Shown here in pieces: positions 24,459 through 37,139 of a stretch of 64,000 nt of DNA (position 1 is its first letter; every line of letters begins with the position of its first letter). Both the position numbers and the translations under genes were made by a program. Below the pieces are notes generated by a model. That model made no database searches. It was given only the letters and a program-made list of their open reading frames with translations, and was not told the DNA's origin. The DNA comes from Ceratothoa steindachneri (lineage: Eukaryota > Arthropoda > Malacostraca > Isopoda > Cymothoidae). The DNA is taken from NCBI GenBank assembly GCA_963969495.1, contig OZ018318.1, positions 177,314,246 to 177,378,245 on the forward strand. The letters are read 5' to 3'.

Positions 24459-25060
24459 TTGACTATGATGTTTCCAAAATTTTTGACATCGGCCATAAAC
24501 TTTGCTCTCCTTTTTATTTCCTTGGTAAATGCCGTTAGTTATCTAAAAAGTATTTTTATAATTTTGAACCTAACGCGCCTTTTAATAGCAAGAATACTTC
24601 CTATTAATCCATCCTTTGCTTCTCGCCCTCATATTTTAAAATATCTAGGCATTTGTGTAGTATTTAACTATAATAATACTATCTCTAAACTATAAGGCAA
24701 GAACGCCCATTCCCCTATTTGTAATGTATATTACGTAAATTATATCAATTTCTCTAAATATTACATTGGCTAATCAGGTAAATGTTTAAAAGAAAACAAA
24801 TTCTCAGCATAAATCTAATGTCCGTCGTGGCAAAGAAAGCAGCTCATTTTATGTTTATATGTCATATCTTAATCACAATATTGATTGGAATTCTGCTAAA
24901 ATCATTTGTCATAATAACGATACAATTTCCCGAAATATCATTGAATCAACATTTATTTGTAAATTCCCAAATTTTAATTTAAGTCCTGGCTTATATAAAC
25001 TTGATGGTTATTTTTTAAATTATATTCACAATGTAATGTCGAAGCTTTTAATTTGAGACT
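24459..25060 (+). pseudogene. Penelope-like element fragment C: GIY-YIG endonuclease end
   Basis: Penelope-like elements (PLEs) encode a telomerase-like reverse transcriptase followed by a GIY-YIG endonuclease. Only the C-terminal part is left here. It has a VFNYNNTISKL segment (linker before the endonuclease) near 24655-24690, a YYIG motif near 24750-24765, an NVRRGKESS segment near 24815-24840, and HNIDWNSAKII near 24865-24905. The end is RNIIESTFIC and PNFNLSPGLYKLD (24935-25010). The last block is the conserved tail that follows the endonuclease in many PLEs. At least two frameshifts separate these blocks. The adjacent fragment at 26050-26290 has the same tail (DHLINWNSAKFIY, RNIIECAFI, NFNLS), so both are copies of one PLE family. 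Confidence 0.75.
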
Positions 25061-25423
25061 AAATATTTATATTAATCTAAACACTTTAATTTTATTTTGT
25101 GTGGATCTATGTAGACATGCTTTTTGTCTGTATTTAGAAATTTGTACTTATTTTACTTTGGTTTTTAGATCCTGACACCTGAGGTTAATCTCTCGTTAAG
25201 ATTTTCTCCCTCCCTAATTTCTTAGGCGGTATTTTAATCCTCGTCTAAACCTTTATTCTTTTGAATTTACTTTTTTTTTTGCTCTTTGCTGGGCCTTGCC
25301 TCTCCTCTGTATTATCCTAATAAATATTACAATTTTCAATACTTGTTTTTCCTTGATCAAGAACTCGAAATAAAGATAGAAATTAATTATAATCCTCTTA
25401 TTATTTTTCCCTGTAGGCTTTGT

Positions 25424-25424
<1 letters not shown>

Positions 25425-25487
<63 letters not shown>
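25425..25487. repeat. (AT)n microsatellite
   Basis: An uninterrupted AT tract of about 63 bp, some 370 bp downstream of PLE fragment C, whose 3' untranslated part probably fills the gap. The alternating Ile/Tyr open frames reported across it are artefacts of the repeat. Confidence 0.98.
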
Positions 25488-25493
<6 letters not shown>

Positions 25494-25710
25494 TATAAAG
25501 AAATAGCAAATACAAGTTCTTCTGCGAATGATAACAACCACCATAATGCTTTCGCCATATTTATTTTCTGCCTTTCAAAACAATTTTAAAGACAGAAAAA
25601 AAGATGCAGAAACCTGGGGCTACAGACTATATAACAATATAGTACAAGACAAAGAGAAATTTAATGCGAATGAGCAATGAGACAAAAAACATAAGTCTTT
25701 TTAGAGGTAA

Positions 25711-25866
25711 GAGAAAGGTACATTAGAAGAATACTAGGATCACAGAGAGCAAAGGACGGCACAATAAAGGCAATCCTTTACCGAGAAAACAGAAATAACA
25801 CTGGGGGAAAAACGTTTCAAATTCCTGGCCGGGACTCTAACCCAGGTCTTCTGATTACCATTCAGT
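25711..25866 (-). mobile_element. tRNA-derived SINE, left copy (5'-truncated)
   Basis: Read on the minus strand this arm starts inside a tRNA-like anticodon arm (near CTGAATGGTAATCAG) and has a B box GGTTAGAGTCC (near 25839-25849). It continues into a body of about 110 bp that matches the right copy in inverted orientation. The 5' portion with the A box is lost at the junction with the right copy. Confidence 0.75.
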
Positions 25867-25867
25867 C

Positions 25868-26048
25868 TGCCTAGTAGCTTAATGGTAAAGCATCTGTTGG
25901 GCAATCAGCCGACCCGGGTTCCTGCCCCGGCCTGAAATTTCAAACTTTTTTCCCCTGGCGTTATTTGTGTCTCCTCGGTACAGGATTGCCTTAATTGTGC
26001 CGCCCTCTGCTCTCTTTGATTCTAGTGTTCTTCTAATGTCCCTTTCTG
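25868..26048 (+). mobile_element. tRNA-derived SINE, right copy
   Basis: The tRNA-like head includes an A box TAGCTTAATGGTAAAGC (about 25874-25890) and a B box GGGTTCCTGCC (about 25917-25927). A CCCGG/CCGGCC stem closes the T-arm. The body TTTTCCCC..GTTATTTGTGTCTCC..GATTGCCTTAATTGTGCC runs to about 26048. The same body lies inverted in 25711-25866, so the two SINEs sit head to head, almost without spacer. The B box is mutated relative to the GGTTCGANTCC consensus. A functional tRNA gene is not supported, because no full acceptor stem can be drawn. Confidence 0.78.
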
Positions 26049-26049
26049 T

Positions 26050-27825
<1,776 letters not shown>

Positions 27826-27879
27826 TCATTTAATCTATGTATTCCCATGAATTTTGCCGATCTAAACATTGTTTAATCT

Positions 27880-28760
27880 TTATAAATTTTCTCAAATTTA
27901 ATTGGTGAAAACAAATATTCCTATGTTAAGACAAGTAGAATGAAAACAGAACAATTCTCAACCGTTTCTAGACATAAATATCACTCACTGTTTAAATAAT
28001 CATATTCCCTGCTCAGTCTATCTAAAGCCTGAAAATTCAAATGATTGCATGCATTTTTTCCCATTACATGACAAATCCGAAGAGATATCTGTCCTTTCTT
28101 CCCTCTTTCTCCAAGCATATAGAACGTGCGACCTAATCTTCCTTCAAGATGAAATTAACCACTTTATCTGTAATTTCCTTGAACTAAAATACCCAATTCA
28201 CCTCTTTTTAGATGCTATTCTAGAGCACGAAAAAACATCTATGCCATCTCCACACCGTGAAGAGCTATTTTAAAACAATTGTTAGTTTCACATATGCTCC
28301 AGCCCTGGACAACCGAAAATCATATGCAAACGGAAATAACAAATATTACATTTAAATATTCTAATACCATACTAAAATCCTTGACTATACTGCGTCTAAT
28401 CAATCTCAATGCTGGAGTATACAGCACACCATGTCATAATTACAATTTAGCATACATCGGAGAGTCGAGCCACGTTAATAAGAGGATGAAAGAACACAAG
28501 CTGATATCAGAAGGTTTACGAACTCTTCAAGTCTTTTTACGCACATGCAAAAGCACGACCATAAAACTTATTTCAACCAAGCAAAAATCATTTATAAATC
28601 AAAAAATTATATTGAGAGGTAAATTGCGGAATCAATCATCATTGATAATTTCAATTTATCTGAAGGGAAATATAAATTTAATAAATATATATCGAATAAA
28701 GTCGCCAATCGTATTTCTAAACCCCCGGAAGAAACAATGGTTCCATAGATTATAACGTTT
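27880..28760 (+). pseudogene. Penelope-like element fragment B: connector and GIY-YIG endonuclease
   Basis: The frame 28049-28273 carries HFFPLHDKSEEISVLSSLFL, CDLIFLQDEINHF and DAILEH, the connector between RT and endonuclease. After a frameshift, 28279-28755 has KYSNTILKSL, then NAGVYSTPCHNYNLAYIG (28410-28460). This holds the GVY and YIG elements of a GIY-YIG fold with the two Cys/His positions before them. It continues ESSHVNKRMKEHK, the Arg-containing helix. Downstream the reading frame slips (FNQAKIIYK is visible out of frame near 28575-28610). The fragment ends near 28760 and is followed by short (28809-28821) and long (28881-28948) AT tracts. Confidence 0.8.
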
Positions 28761-28876
28761 CCATATTTTTTCCTGTTTCATTTTATTAAAAATGTGGCTT
28801 AACCTATATATATATATATATCAAACCAAGAAGTAGGAGAAGATGAAAGGCGATATGATTGATTTATGTCTATCAT

Positions 28877-28880
<4 letters not shown>

Positions 28881-28948
<68 letters not shown>
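28881..28948. repeat. (AT)n microsatellite
   Basis: Pure AT tract of about 68 bp lying between PLE fragment B and the left LTR of the gypsy element. A shorter AT run sits at 28809-28821. Confidence 0.98.
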
Positions 28949-28950
<2 letters not shown>

Positions 28951-29008
28951 AGGTATTAGTGTTGAATTGCTACTTATTAATTTGGTAACTACGCGGATCC
29001 CCCTATAA

Positions 29009-30023
29009 ATAAACCAATTTATAGGGATATCCCTTCAGTTAATAAATTAATAGGTAGCTAATTTATATGGAAGTTAACTCTCTAACTCTAAAGATGATTC
29101 TTTACGGGTGTTCTGATTTAGGCCATGGCTTACCGGAGGTTTTCGGGTAATCGATGTAAATAAGAACTTTAATTAATAACGTAGCAAAAATACATTTATT
29201 CCTATTAATAGGGATAAGCGACACGTCACGAAGTAATTTTAGGGTGACAAGTAGGTTTTCTATTCAACGCTAGGTATTGAATTGGAGTGACAGGACTTAG
29301 GGGAAATAAACGGGTTCCATAACGCTAATAAGAGAGCGTATTAAACTTAATTTTCTAATATTTCTCAATGAGTCAATGACTCTTAATAGCAATAACATAG
29401 TGATTTGTCTTTCCTAATTGCTTGACTATATATAGTTCGATTTTCTAGGGGGCGTGGCCTAGACTTGTACAAAGGACAATCCTCCGCCGTCGATCTCCTA
29501 AGTTTCCACCCATAGGGCAGAGCCACCGAAAGGCTGTAAGTCTTATTTAACTTGTACATATTCCAAAAGTTTTATCTCTTTTACAGGATTTGCTAGTCAC
29601 ATATCTCTATTACAATTTCCTTTGTTCAGACTCTGTTTTAATTCTAGTGCTTTGGAGACAGTGTCTTCTTATAAATCTATCCCAAGACGCGAATTGTTTG
29701 TTTCTGTGTTTCCTCTTAATGACTAGGTGTCTTGGACTTTTAACCTTTTCTTGCGTACGCCTTCTTGTGTGTTCCCGTGCGTACTTCCACACTATTGAGA
29801 AATATATTTTCATTCCTTTTCTTTTAAACTAATCCTATATTCAAAATGGTATATACATTCTCATCTACTTAAAATCATATCAGAAATATTATTTTAAATG
29901 TGTGGAATTTGTTAGGATTTAATTAGATCCTAACGCGTCCATTTTGTGGAGTTTCTCGCTGGGTCTATTGAATCCTTCAATTTGATTTCAGTAGCCTACC
30001 TATCACGTAAACCGAGCAATACA
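29009..30023 (-). mobile_element. Gypsy 3' LTR (left copy on the plus strand)
   Basis: Diverged copy of 34439-35189 in the same orientation. Its right end on the plus strand is CCGAGCAATACA, giving a TG start on the element strand. It is followed outward by a purine-rich run on the element strand (AGCAGAGGAG, near 30026-30040) that fits a polypurine tract. About 230-285 bp near 29633-29918 have no counterpart in the other LTR, so this copy carries an insertion or the other a deletion. The left edge is fixed only to within about 30 bp. Confidence 0.8.
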
Positions 30024-30469
30024 GTACTCCTCTGCTAGTCCTAGAATTATTGAGAAAATAGCGAATAAGAATTACATATGTAGATTAAATACATATAAAA
30101 TACATATTTTTGGTACACCTAATGTGTAAAAACCTTTTGAACCCACGCACAGGGCATCATAGCTTACATGAATGAAAACTAAACGGGCATATTAATGCCA
30201 TGTTTTGTCATACAATAAAATCCTAATATTTAATATATTTATATACAATTTATTTCACAATTTGTTCCCATCCTTTTAAATTGTTATACAAATTATGATT
30301 ACAACACGGTACAAATATATAATAAGACAAGCAAGAAAGCTATAAAAAAAACAGCTAGGCGTGTGTATATTTATGCTTCTTCCTCCTTTTATAAATGCGT
30401 CGTTACAAAAATCCTACAAAAAGATTTAGAAATATATGAACGACGCATCCCTGACAAACGTGACTCGTT

Positions 30470-31690
30470 TCCCGGAGCGCGTGAAAACGTCCGTCCTGAC
30501 GTTACGCTCTCCGGTTCCTGTAGAGGTGTCCATTTGACTTCTTGTGGTGCCATGCTCTTCCGTGTCATGCACTCTACGAAATAAAGTGCACCTGGTCATC
30601 CTTTTGTATTCTACCTGAATCTATGGGCGTCGCTAATCATCCGGCACCTTAGCATTGTGTGAGGGGGTAATCTCGCAGGTTTTAGTCTATCCACTGGGAC
30701 AATGTCTCTTCTTCCGTCAGGCAATTCCAATTTGAAAACTTCGTTGCGGCGCTCGATTATTGGAAAATGGCCTCCATATGGGGCTTTTAGTGTTTTTTTT
30801 AAAGGTGTCTATTCAGAACAACAAAGAAGTTGCTTTAGGAAGATTTGGGAGCACGAAAGGCTTGTGCACCGAGTGCAGGATCCCTATGGATGGCTGCCTG
30901 ACATTCCCTTGTTGTGCCATTGTTGATGCCAATTTGATAATAAACTTAGAGTCGGTCTTCGATGACGATGAGGAAAGTCAAGATTTGGGGCACAAGAGTG
31001 TGGTTCCCGTGACTACCGTGAAAATCCCGAGTCAGTGAGCAAAGAGGGAATGCTCAAAGAATAATTGAAGTGCCACCAGCCAGCCATGTCTACGCGTCAC
31101 TATGGAGCACTTCAAATTCCTGTGTGCCCTTTCCACCATCCTGTTCGTTGACGGGCTGTACACCGAGGTGGGGAGACGAAGAAAACCAATGATGCCCCAC
31201 CGCTTCTTGAATAGTTCTGACTCGAATTGGGTGCCCTGGTCGGTTACTACTTAAAGAGGGACTCTAAATCAGGAAATCCACCCGTCTATCAAAGCTAACG
31301 CAACTGTTGCGGCACCTATTTCCGGGATCGGTAGCGCTTTAATCCATCTCGTTGCTCGGTCGATGCATGATAGTAAATACTAGGCGTATGATGGTGTAGG
31401 ATTGTCCAGGCTTTGCAGACGGTGAAAGCGATACAACTATATCGATATGTACAGATTCGAACCTTAAGGATGGAATATCACCAGGCAGGATTGGGGATTT
31501 TGTCTAGAGACTAATCTTGTAAGATTGACATGTGAGGCCCTCTCTCGTCCAGGAGCAAATATCCATGTCTATATTGGGCCAGAAACATATATATTTGATG
31601 AGATGAAGTGAAGCCTTGATTTCCAGGTGTGACAAATTATGTAATTGATCGAATATATTTTTTCCGTACGCCATAGGTACAAACGGTCGT
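30470..31690 (-). pseudogene. Gypsy integrase region
   Basis: The N-terminal zinc-binding part is read near 31690-31510: HNLSHLEIKASLHLI (the HH half), then CFWPNIDMDICSW, and TCQSYK (CC half, one Cys partly lost). The catalytic core (31500-31000) is severely broken. The C-terminal end is clear at about 30790-30660: IIERRNEVFKLELPDGRRDI and VDRLKPARLP, the small beta domain typical of gypsy integrases. Frames at 30363-31038 on the plus strand are shadows. Confidence 0.75.
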
Positions 31691-31719
31691 GGATATCTTG
31701 ATATTACTTTACACAAAAG

Positions 31720-32330
31720 TTAAAGTTCCTCGGAAAAAGGATAAGAATTTAGTCGCGAGCGACATTCTGTTATTTCTCCGTCATTATCCTGCGCTGCTGC
31801 CAAAGCCAAGAGGTCAAGAGAGTAAATTTGGATCGAATTGCCGTTCCTTGAAAGGCAGTCAGCGACTACGTTGTCTTGACCACGCACGTAAGCAATATCA
31901 CTGATGTATTTTAGAAGTGTTATCCAATCGCGTTGTTGCCTGTCTGTTTTTGCACTTATTGGCGATGCAAAAGCCAATACTAAAGGTTTGTGATCAGTGC
32001 ACAAGGTAACATGGCACTTTCAAATCAGGTGCCTCAAGTGGATGACAGCAAGATATGCCGCTAGGAGCTCTTTGTGGTAGGTGCAATATGCATGCTGCGT
32101 CCGGCTTAGCTTGTTTGAAAAGAGTGCCACTGGTTTTGGTGATACTTCAAACATCTGGTGCAGGGGCGCGTATTGGAAGCAATCCGTCACCAGCTCATTT
32201 TTAGAATCATTATGAATCGGGTGACAGAGTTTAAAGTAGTCGATTAAAGTCGATTTGTTTTTTTCAAAAGCTCATCGTGCCTGATCATTCCACACGAAAT
32301 CACACGCCTTAGGTTGCAGGCAAACAAACT
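31720..32330 (-). pseudogene. Gypsy RNase H domain
   Basis: The open frame 31720-32004 starts CTDHKPLVLAF, the TDHKPL signature of Ty3/gypsy RNase H. It continues with RQQRDWITLLKYISDIAYV (substrate-helix region) and DNVVADCLSRN, which contains the Asp of the final catalytic motif (AD.LSR). Upstream, in shifted frames to about 32330, HQMFEVSPKPVALFSNKLS and YCTYHKELLAAYLAV are read, the RNase H core including the Glu helix. Confidence 0.85.
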
Positions 32331-32339
32331 GTGTCACAG

Positions 32340-32960
32340 GGGCTGCAATCGCGGCAAATTTAGGAATCATTCTTTTGTAGTATCCTACATGGCCAAATAT
32401 CTTCCAAGCTCCTTGTAGTCATTTGTTAATGGCATGTCTCAAATTTCCTCCATTTTCTTCGCTGTTGGTCAAATTCCTTCCACCGAAATGTGAAGCACTA
32501 AAAAATCGATTTCCTCCTTGGACAACTCGAACTTCTCCAGGGTACTCTCAACCCTTTCTCTACCAGCATTTTAAAGAATTCGTCCAAATGCTTAAGGTGG
32601 TTGTCCATATTGTCTGAAGATGTGGGATGTCGTCTACATATATAAAAACGAACTCTAATCCTCGAAACAGATTTTCCTATCCCGTTGGAAGGTGCAGCTT
32701 GTATTTTGAAGGTTGAATGGGAGCAATACGTACTCTTCCAAACAAAATAGAGTTGTGACCTCAGTGTTCTATATGTATACCTGGGCCATAGGGATTTGAT
32801 GATAAGTACGAACCAGATCCAACCTTGACAAGATCCTTTGTCCATGGAGGTGGTTCGCAACACTTTGATTTTGTGGCAACAGATAACTCTCGGGATTTGA
32901 GATCGCATTGAGCACTCGGAAATCATCGACTATCCTGTACTTACTCAGTTACTTCTTCGG
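32340..32960 (-). pseudogene. Gypsy reverse transcriptase domain
   Basis: Around 32645-32628 the element strand gives FIYVDDI, the RT catalytic motif, followed by a HLKHLDEFFKML segment (about 32600-32575). Upstream, SRVRFY and RTLRS fragments lie in frames broken around 32700-32760. The stretch DLKSRELSVATKSKCCEPP near 32905-32850 matches the region before the RT palm. The largest minus-strand frame here (32498-32926) is only partly in the correct phase. Confidence 0.7.
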
Positions 32961-33379
32961 CACCATGTGAATCTGCAAAGCCATTTGTGATTTTGACGGG
33001 CGAACGCCCCCGTCCTTCAATAGTGTTACAAAGTTGCTTTGGTAACCTGTAGCATCGCTATTGAAAGATGCTTCAGCCATGCGAATGTCAGTGGAGCACT
33101 ACAATTTCCGCTAGTATGGGTTACTAAGTGTTGTGATTAAGAGGAGGAATAAGTGGGTGTGGGGCCGTACAGAGCCTCTTATTTCTCCAATATGGCTCTG
33201 CATTGGGGCGGTAGGTGCTGAAGTACATTCGCAATTAAGGTTACCGCAGTTTCTCCAGATAATCTCACGTCTGATATAAGTTTTGTTTGTTCATCTATCA
33301 GTATGCCACGCGCACAAACCACTAAAAGAATAAAATGCCGTAGAAAGTCAATTCCTAAATGAAGTGATATACACGACTA

Positions 33380-34330
33380 CAAATTACCACTTAAATGATC
33401 AGCGAAGACTAGGGATCACCATGTCCGTGTTGACTTCGCCGTGCACTTTTATTTTTCCGCCATTACCCGTTGAAATATTTATACTGGACTCGCGCAATTC
33501 ACCCGATTTAAGCGATTTAGCGGGATTTATGATACCCTCGCAGCTGTGTCGATTAAATAAACGGCGAAGGTCAAAAATGACGAAATACCGGCGGCTGCGA
33601 TGGCAATGGCATGCCCGCCTAGTTTTATGCCAGGGATATCAAAGATGGCCTGGAGGAACGTTGCATCTGTACCTTTTCACCTCCTTTCGGCCACCTGCAC
33701 CAGGGTTTGCAGAATTTTGCGTTTTCTCCAAAGTAGACGTTTAAGCGGCAAATTACAGGTCTTTGGTTCTTTGGGAACAGTCGCAATCCTCCTGGTATAT
33801 TATGCGCACTATGATCGCTATTATTATGCATATAACTGAGACGATTCTCATTAGGGTATACACCTTTGGGTACTGACCGCGCACTTTTCCCTGAATTATT
33901 TATATAATTATCCCTCGTACTGTTATTAGCACTGAGAACTAACGACTCACTACAACTATCTATATTAAGCAGGGTTGGTTCTTTATGAGTGTCAATTATG
34001 GGCGTAATGTTAGCCATAGGGACTAAATGAACTTGTGTCTTGCAAACTCTTTACCAACTCTTACCCAGAAGGCTGTTCTTCATAGTTCTTCAAAATTGGT
34101 CAAGGGGAGGCGTGAGAGCATGGCGGATGCAATGAGATTCTCGAAAAGCTTGAGTTCAGTATTTTTAATAGACCAGTTACTTCCGCCCTTAAAAGTGATA
34201 ATTTTGGTCCGATAAAATAGCCGCTGAAACACGATCGACTGCCTTAGGAAAAAGTGAGGCCAATATAGGGAAAAATTGGGCCTGCACAATTTAGAACCAA
34301 CGTGCGACTGCTGTTTCATTAAAGATGGGC
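33380..34330 (-). pseudogene. Gypsy gag / protease region
   Basis: Minus-strand frame 33625-34017 ends with CRLNVYFGENAKFCKPWC, a Cys-rich pattern (Y.FG..A..C..PC) typical of the end of gag in arthropod gypsy elements. It is preceded by a Ser/Asn-rich linker. Frame 34080-34319 has NFSLYWPHFF, NYHF-like and SNW..N segments that fit the gag core, with frameshifts. Just downstream, at about 33600-33520, FAVYLIDTAARVS looks like the start of a protease with the expected FLVDTGA motif altered to LIDTAA. Confidence 0.6.
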
Positions 34331-34438
34331 GGCTTGATGTGATACCGATTACGAAATCCCTTTCACCTTGTTCATGCTGATGATGACTTGTTGCGTTCCT
34401 ATGTTTAATACCTTCACTGACTGTTGAAACGAAGGCTT

Positions 34439-35189
34439 ACCAATTAATAGGAAGATCCATGTAGTTATCAAATTAATAGGTAAATAATTTATATGAAGGT
34501 GAATTATCTGACTCCAAAGATGATTGTTCACAAGTGTTGTGATTTAGGCTGGGCTTACCGAAGGTTTTGGGGTGATCGAGGTAAAGAGGGACTTTCAGAA
34601 AGGACGTAGCAAAAATATATTATATTCCAATACTGGAGTATTAAACGGGCAAGCGGGGCATCACGAAGTACTTTGCGGGCAACAAGCAGGTTGTCTGTTC
34701 AACACTAAGTATTGAATTAGAGCAACAGGATTTAGGGGAATTAAACGGGTTCCGTAACGCTAATAAGGGAACGAATTAATCTTAATATTTATTAATGAGT
34801 TTATGACTCTAAATAACGATAACTTAATGAATTGTCTTTCTGAATTTATCGACTATATAACAGTATTATTTTCTATAGGACGTGGGCTAGACTCGTACGT
34901 GGGACGATCCTCCGTCGTCAAACTCCTAAGTTTCCACCCATAGGGCGGAGCTACCGAACAGCTGTGTGTCTGATTTACCAACATATTCCAATAGTTTTAT
35001 CTCTATTACAGGATTCGCTAATCACACATCTTTGTTAAAATTTTATTTAGTTCAGATTTTGTATTTTCCCAGCTGCTAGGATTTAATAAGACCACCGCGC
35101 GTCCATTTAGTGGTTTCTCGCTATTCCTACATATTGAATCCTGCAATTTGGTGCCAGTAGCCTACCTATTACATAAACCGAGCACCACA
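34439..35189 (-). mobile_element. Gypsy 5' LTR (right copy on the plus strand)
   Basis: Matches 29009-30023 block by block: AATTAATAGGTA near 34468, GGTTCCGTAACGCTAATAA near 34748, AAGTTTCCACCCATAGGGC near 34926 and GTAGCCTACCTA near 35157. It ends CCGAGCACCACA at 35189, giving TGTGGTGCTCGG on the element strand. It lacks the roughly 230-285-bp segment found in the other LTR. Confidence 0.8.
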
Positions 35190-36096
35190 AATTAAAGCAA
35201 ATTAATGATAAATTTATGATTGCTGAACCAAGTCTTTATCATAAACTTTGGACTAAATTTTTGAGTAGGTCATTTGCCAATTACAAACCAAATATTGAAA
35301 AATTAGAATTCTGCTCTTCTAACGTTTGACCTTATTATTTTAAGGATATTATTATATGGAAATTCAGCTCAGTCAAAGTGAGATCTAAACTGCTCCTAAT
35401 TTTTAGCAGAATCCAAATTTTTAATAAGTTAATAATATTACCTGATTCCAGTTTCTCATGGCCTTTAATCAGCTGACCTAAATATTAAATGGGTCTTTGA
35501 TTACCTTCATTATACACTAGCAATAATATCAAACGTTGTCCGGGCATAATAAAACTAAAGTGGACAAATTTAAATCTCTGTTTGAGGTAAATTAAGCAAT
35601 TAAAAGGTTTATTTTAATTTTGATTAATAGATTAATGTATTATGAAAGACTAACAAAGAAATATTTATACATTACAGTACTGCGGTAGAGTGAGCAAGAA
35701 GGTGGGCGGGCAGGCAAAGAAATGTGAGAATTTAAAGCACGCCTCAATGAGATGGGAGCAAGTTTTAAATAAATATCTAAATTATTCAAGTTTTGGGTAT
35801 GCTAATAATAGGTATTATCGGGTATTTTAAACATTGCAGTCGCATAATTAGTCTGGCGAACCTTAATTTTTCCAAGAGAAAGTAAATAATTTAATTACAA
35901 CTCATAGCCCCAAATACCTGTCCAAATACACTAGAAATGGTAATATTTTAACCCTAATCTAACCTAACATGACCAAACAACTAGGTAGCACCCCTTTTGG
36001 TAAATTTAAGTAGCTTATGTTACTCCTCTTGTCAAGGTACCCCAAATGATAACCTTTCTTAGCCTTAAAGATCTCTCAAGTGGCTTTTTATAGCGG

Positions 36097-36098
<2 letters not shown>
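35190..36098. other. AT-rich DNA, nothing recognised
   Basis: No supported feature. Confidence 0.5.
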
Positions 36099-36163
<65 letters not shown>

Positions 36164-36169
36164 TATATC
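36099..36169. repeat. (AT)n microsatellite
   Basis: AT tract of about 70 bp. The poly-Ile/Tyr frame at 36065-36250 (-) is an artefact. I found no PLE coding sequence directly beside this tract, unlike most of the other long AT tracts. Confidence 0.98.
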
Positions 36170-36766
36170 CATACTAGCAGAGACACCCCTTGTTTCTCGG
36201 GTAAAATGTGCGTTTGGAAATAGAGTAGGACGAATTTTTATCACGAGCAACCACTGGGATAAAAAGTCGTATCACAAATAAATATAGATTCACATTGTTA
36301 AAAATTCTTATATTCTGGCACAAAATGATCTCTACTTGCTGACTATTATTATTTTTAGGCTGAAGGCAGACACAGGAGAGGTGAGCACTCTCCCTCTAAT
36401 ATAATAATCTTAAAATGAATAACTGTTTCACCGCACGCACCCGGCAGTTTATATTGACGCGTTACTGAGCGTTAGGTATCAAGCGAACAATGTTGTGGCA
36501 ACAGAAACAGATCCAGCGTCTTATCCTCTTCAATAACTCTATATTTTAAGAATTGTATTAAAAAAAATATATTGGATTGGAAAAGCTTTTTAAAGGAGAG
36601 TGGGAGTGGGGGGAGGAGGATAGATGGTAATGGGGTAGAGGGAGATACATTTTTCTCTTGTTTTGGCTGTCTCTTTTTAGAGGCGGGATATGGGGCAGTT
36701 AGAACTGGATTTTTTCCTTACTATAAATTGACAGACAGACACAAACACACAGCTATACCTTATTTT

Positions 36767-36767
<1 letters not shown>
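36170..36767. other. Spacer, nothing recognised
   Basis: No supported feature. A G-rich run (near 36597-36650) and an open frame at 36572-36853 (+) that runs into the AT tract are not credible as coding. Confidence 0.5.
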
Positions 36768-36832
<65 letters not shown>

Positions 36833-36834
36833 AG
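36768..36834. repeat. (AT)n microsatellite
   Basis: AT tract of about 65 bp ending some 35 bp before the left inverted repeat of PLE copy E. Confidence 0.98.
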
Positions 36835-36868
36835 TCATATGAGTTGCTGCTGACCAGTCTAATCTTCA

Positions 36869-37120
36869 ATTTCACGGTGAAGGTAAGGACACATAAGAGG
36901 CTGAGGTACATGTGATTTATTTATGGAACAATGTTTCGGGCGTATCACCCATCTTCAGGTTCTAAAATCATAATTACTATAATACAGTTAAACAATATTA
37001 AAAATTTTGAAAATAATCAAGTTAGTAGGTAATTTAAAAATTAAAAAATAACTCAGGGATTTAAAAGGCAATAGAATCAAAGTATCAATCTAATGTAACC
37101 ACTATTGACACGAAAAAAAA
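36869..37120 (-). repeat. PLE copy E, left inverted repeat (pLTR)
   Basis: Reverse complement of 37733-37982 with scattered mismatches. On the minus strand it contains the intact hammerhead-like core CTGAAGA - GGGTG/CGCCC stem - GAAAC at 36933-36959. Confidence 0.85.
36933..36959 (-). other. Hammerhead-ribozyme-like core (PLE pLTR)
   Basis: On the minus strand: CCTGAAGAT, a 5-bp stem GGGTG/CGCCC with loop ATA, then GAAAC. This is the conserved core CUGANGA - helix II - GAAA of hammerhead ribozymes, which are known to occur in the terminal repeats of Penelope-like elements. I could not find convincing helices I and III or a cleavage triplet, so self-cleavage is not claimed. Confidence 0.55.
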
Positions 37121-37139
37121 TGGGGCCTCACAATAATTT

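Larger units (their letters stand above)
29009..35189 (-). mobile_element. Ty3/gypsy retrotransposon, decayed, minus strand
   Basis: Both LTRs and the canonical Ty3/gypsy order gag - protease - RT - RNase H - integrase can be read on the minus strand from 34430 to about 30470. All frames are broken by stops and indels. LTR divergence is high by eye (roughly a quarter of positions), so insertion is old. No target site duplication was found. A primer binding site could not be matched to a common tRNA: the sequence after the 5' LTR on the element strand starts TGGATCTTCC. The element ends only about 60 bp from an (AT)n tract. Confidence 0.85.

Noticed and set aside
25868..25940. A functional tRNA gene
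   Set aside because: A and B boxes are present but the T-loop is mutated, the acceptor stem cannot be closed, and the sequence continues into a SINE body that is repeated inverted next to it.
31450..31475. B-box-like GGTTCGAATC on the minus strand
   Set aside because: It lies inside the gypsy integrase region, where the same bases read as protein, and there is no A box at the right distance.
36933..36959. A complete hammerhead ribozyme
   Set aside because: Only the core and helix II can be drawn; helix III would have three base pairs and helix I does not pair.
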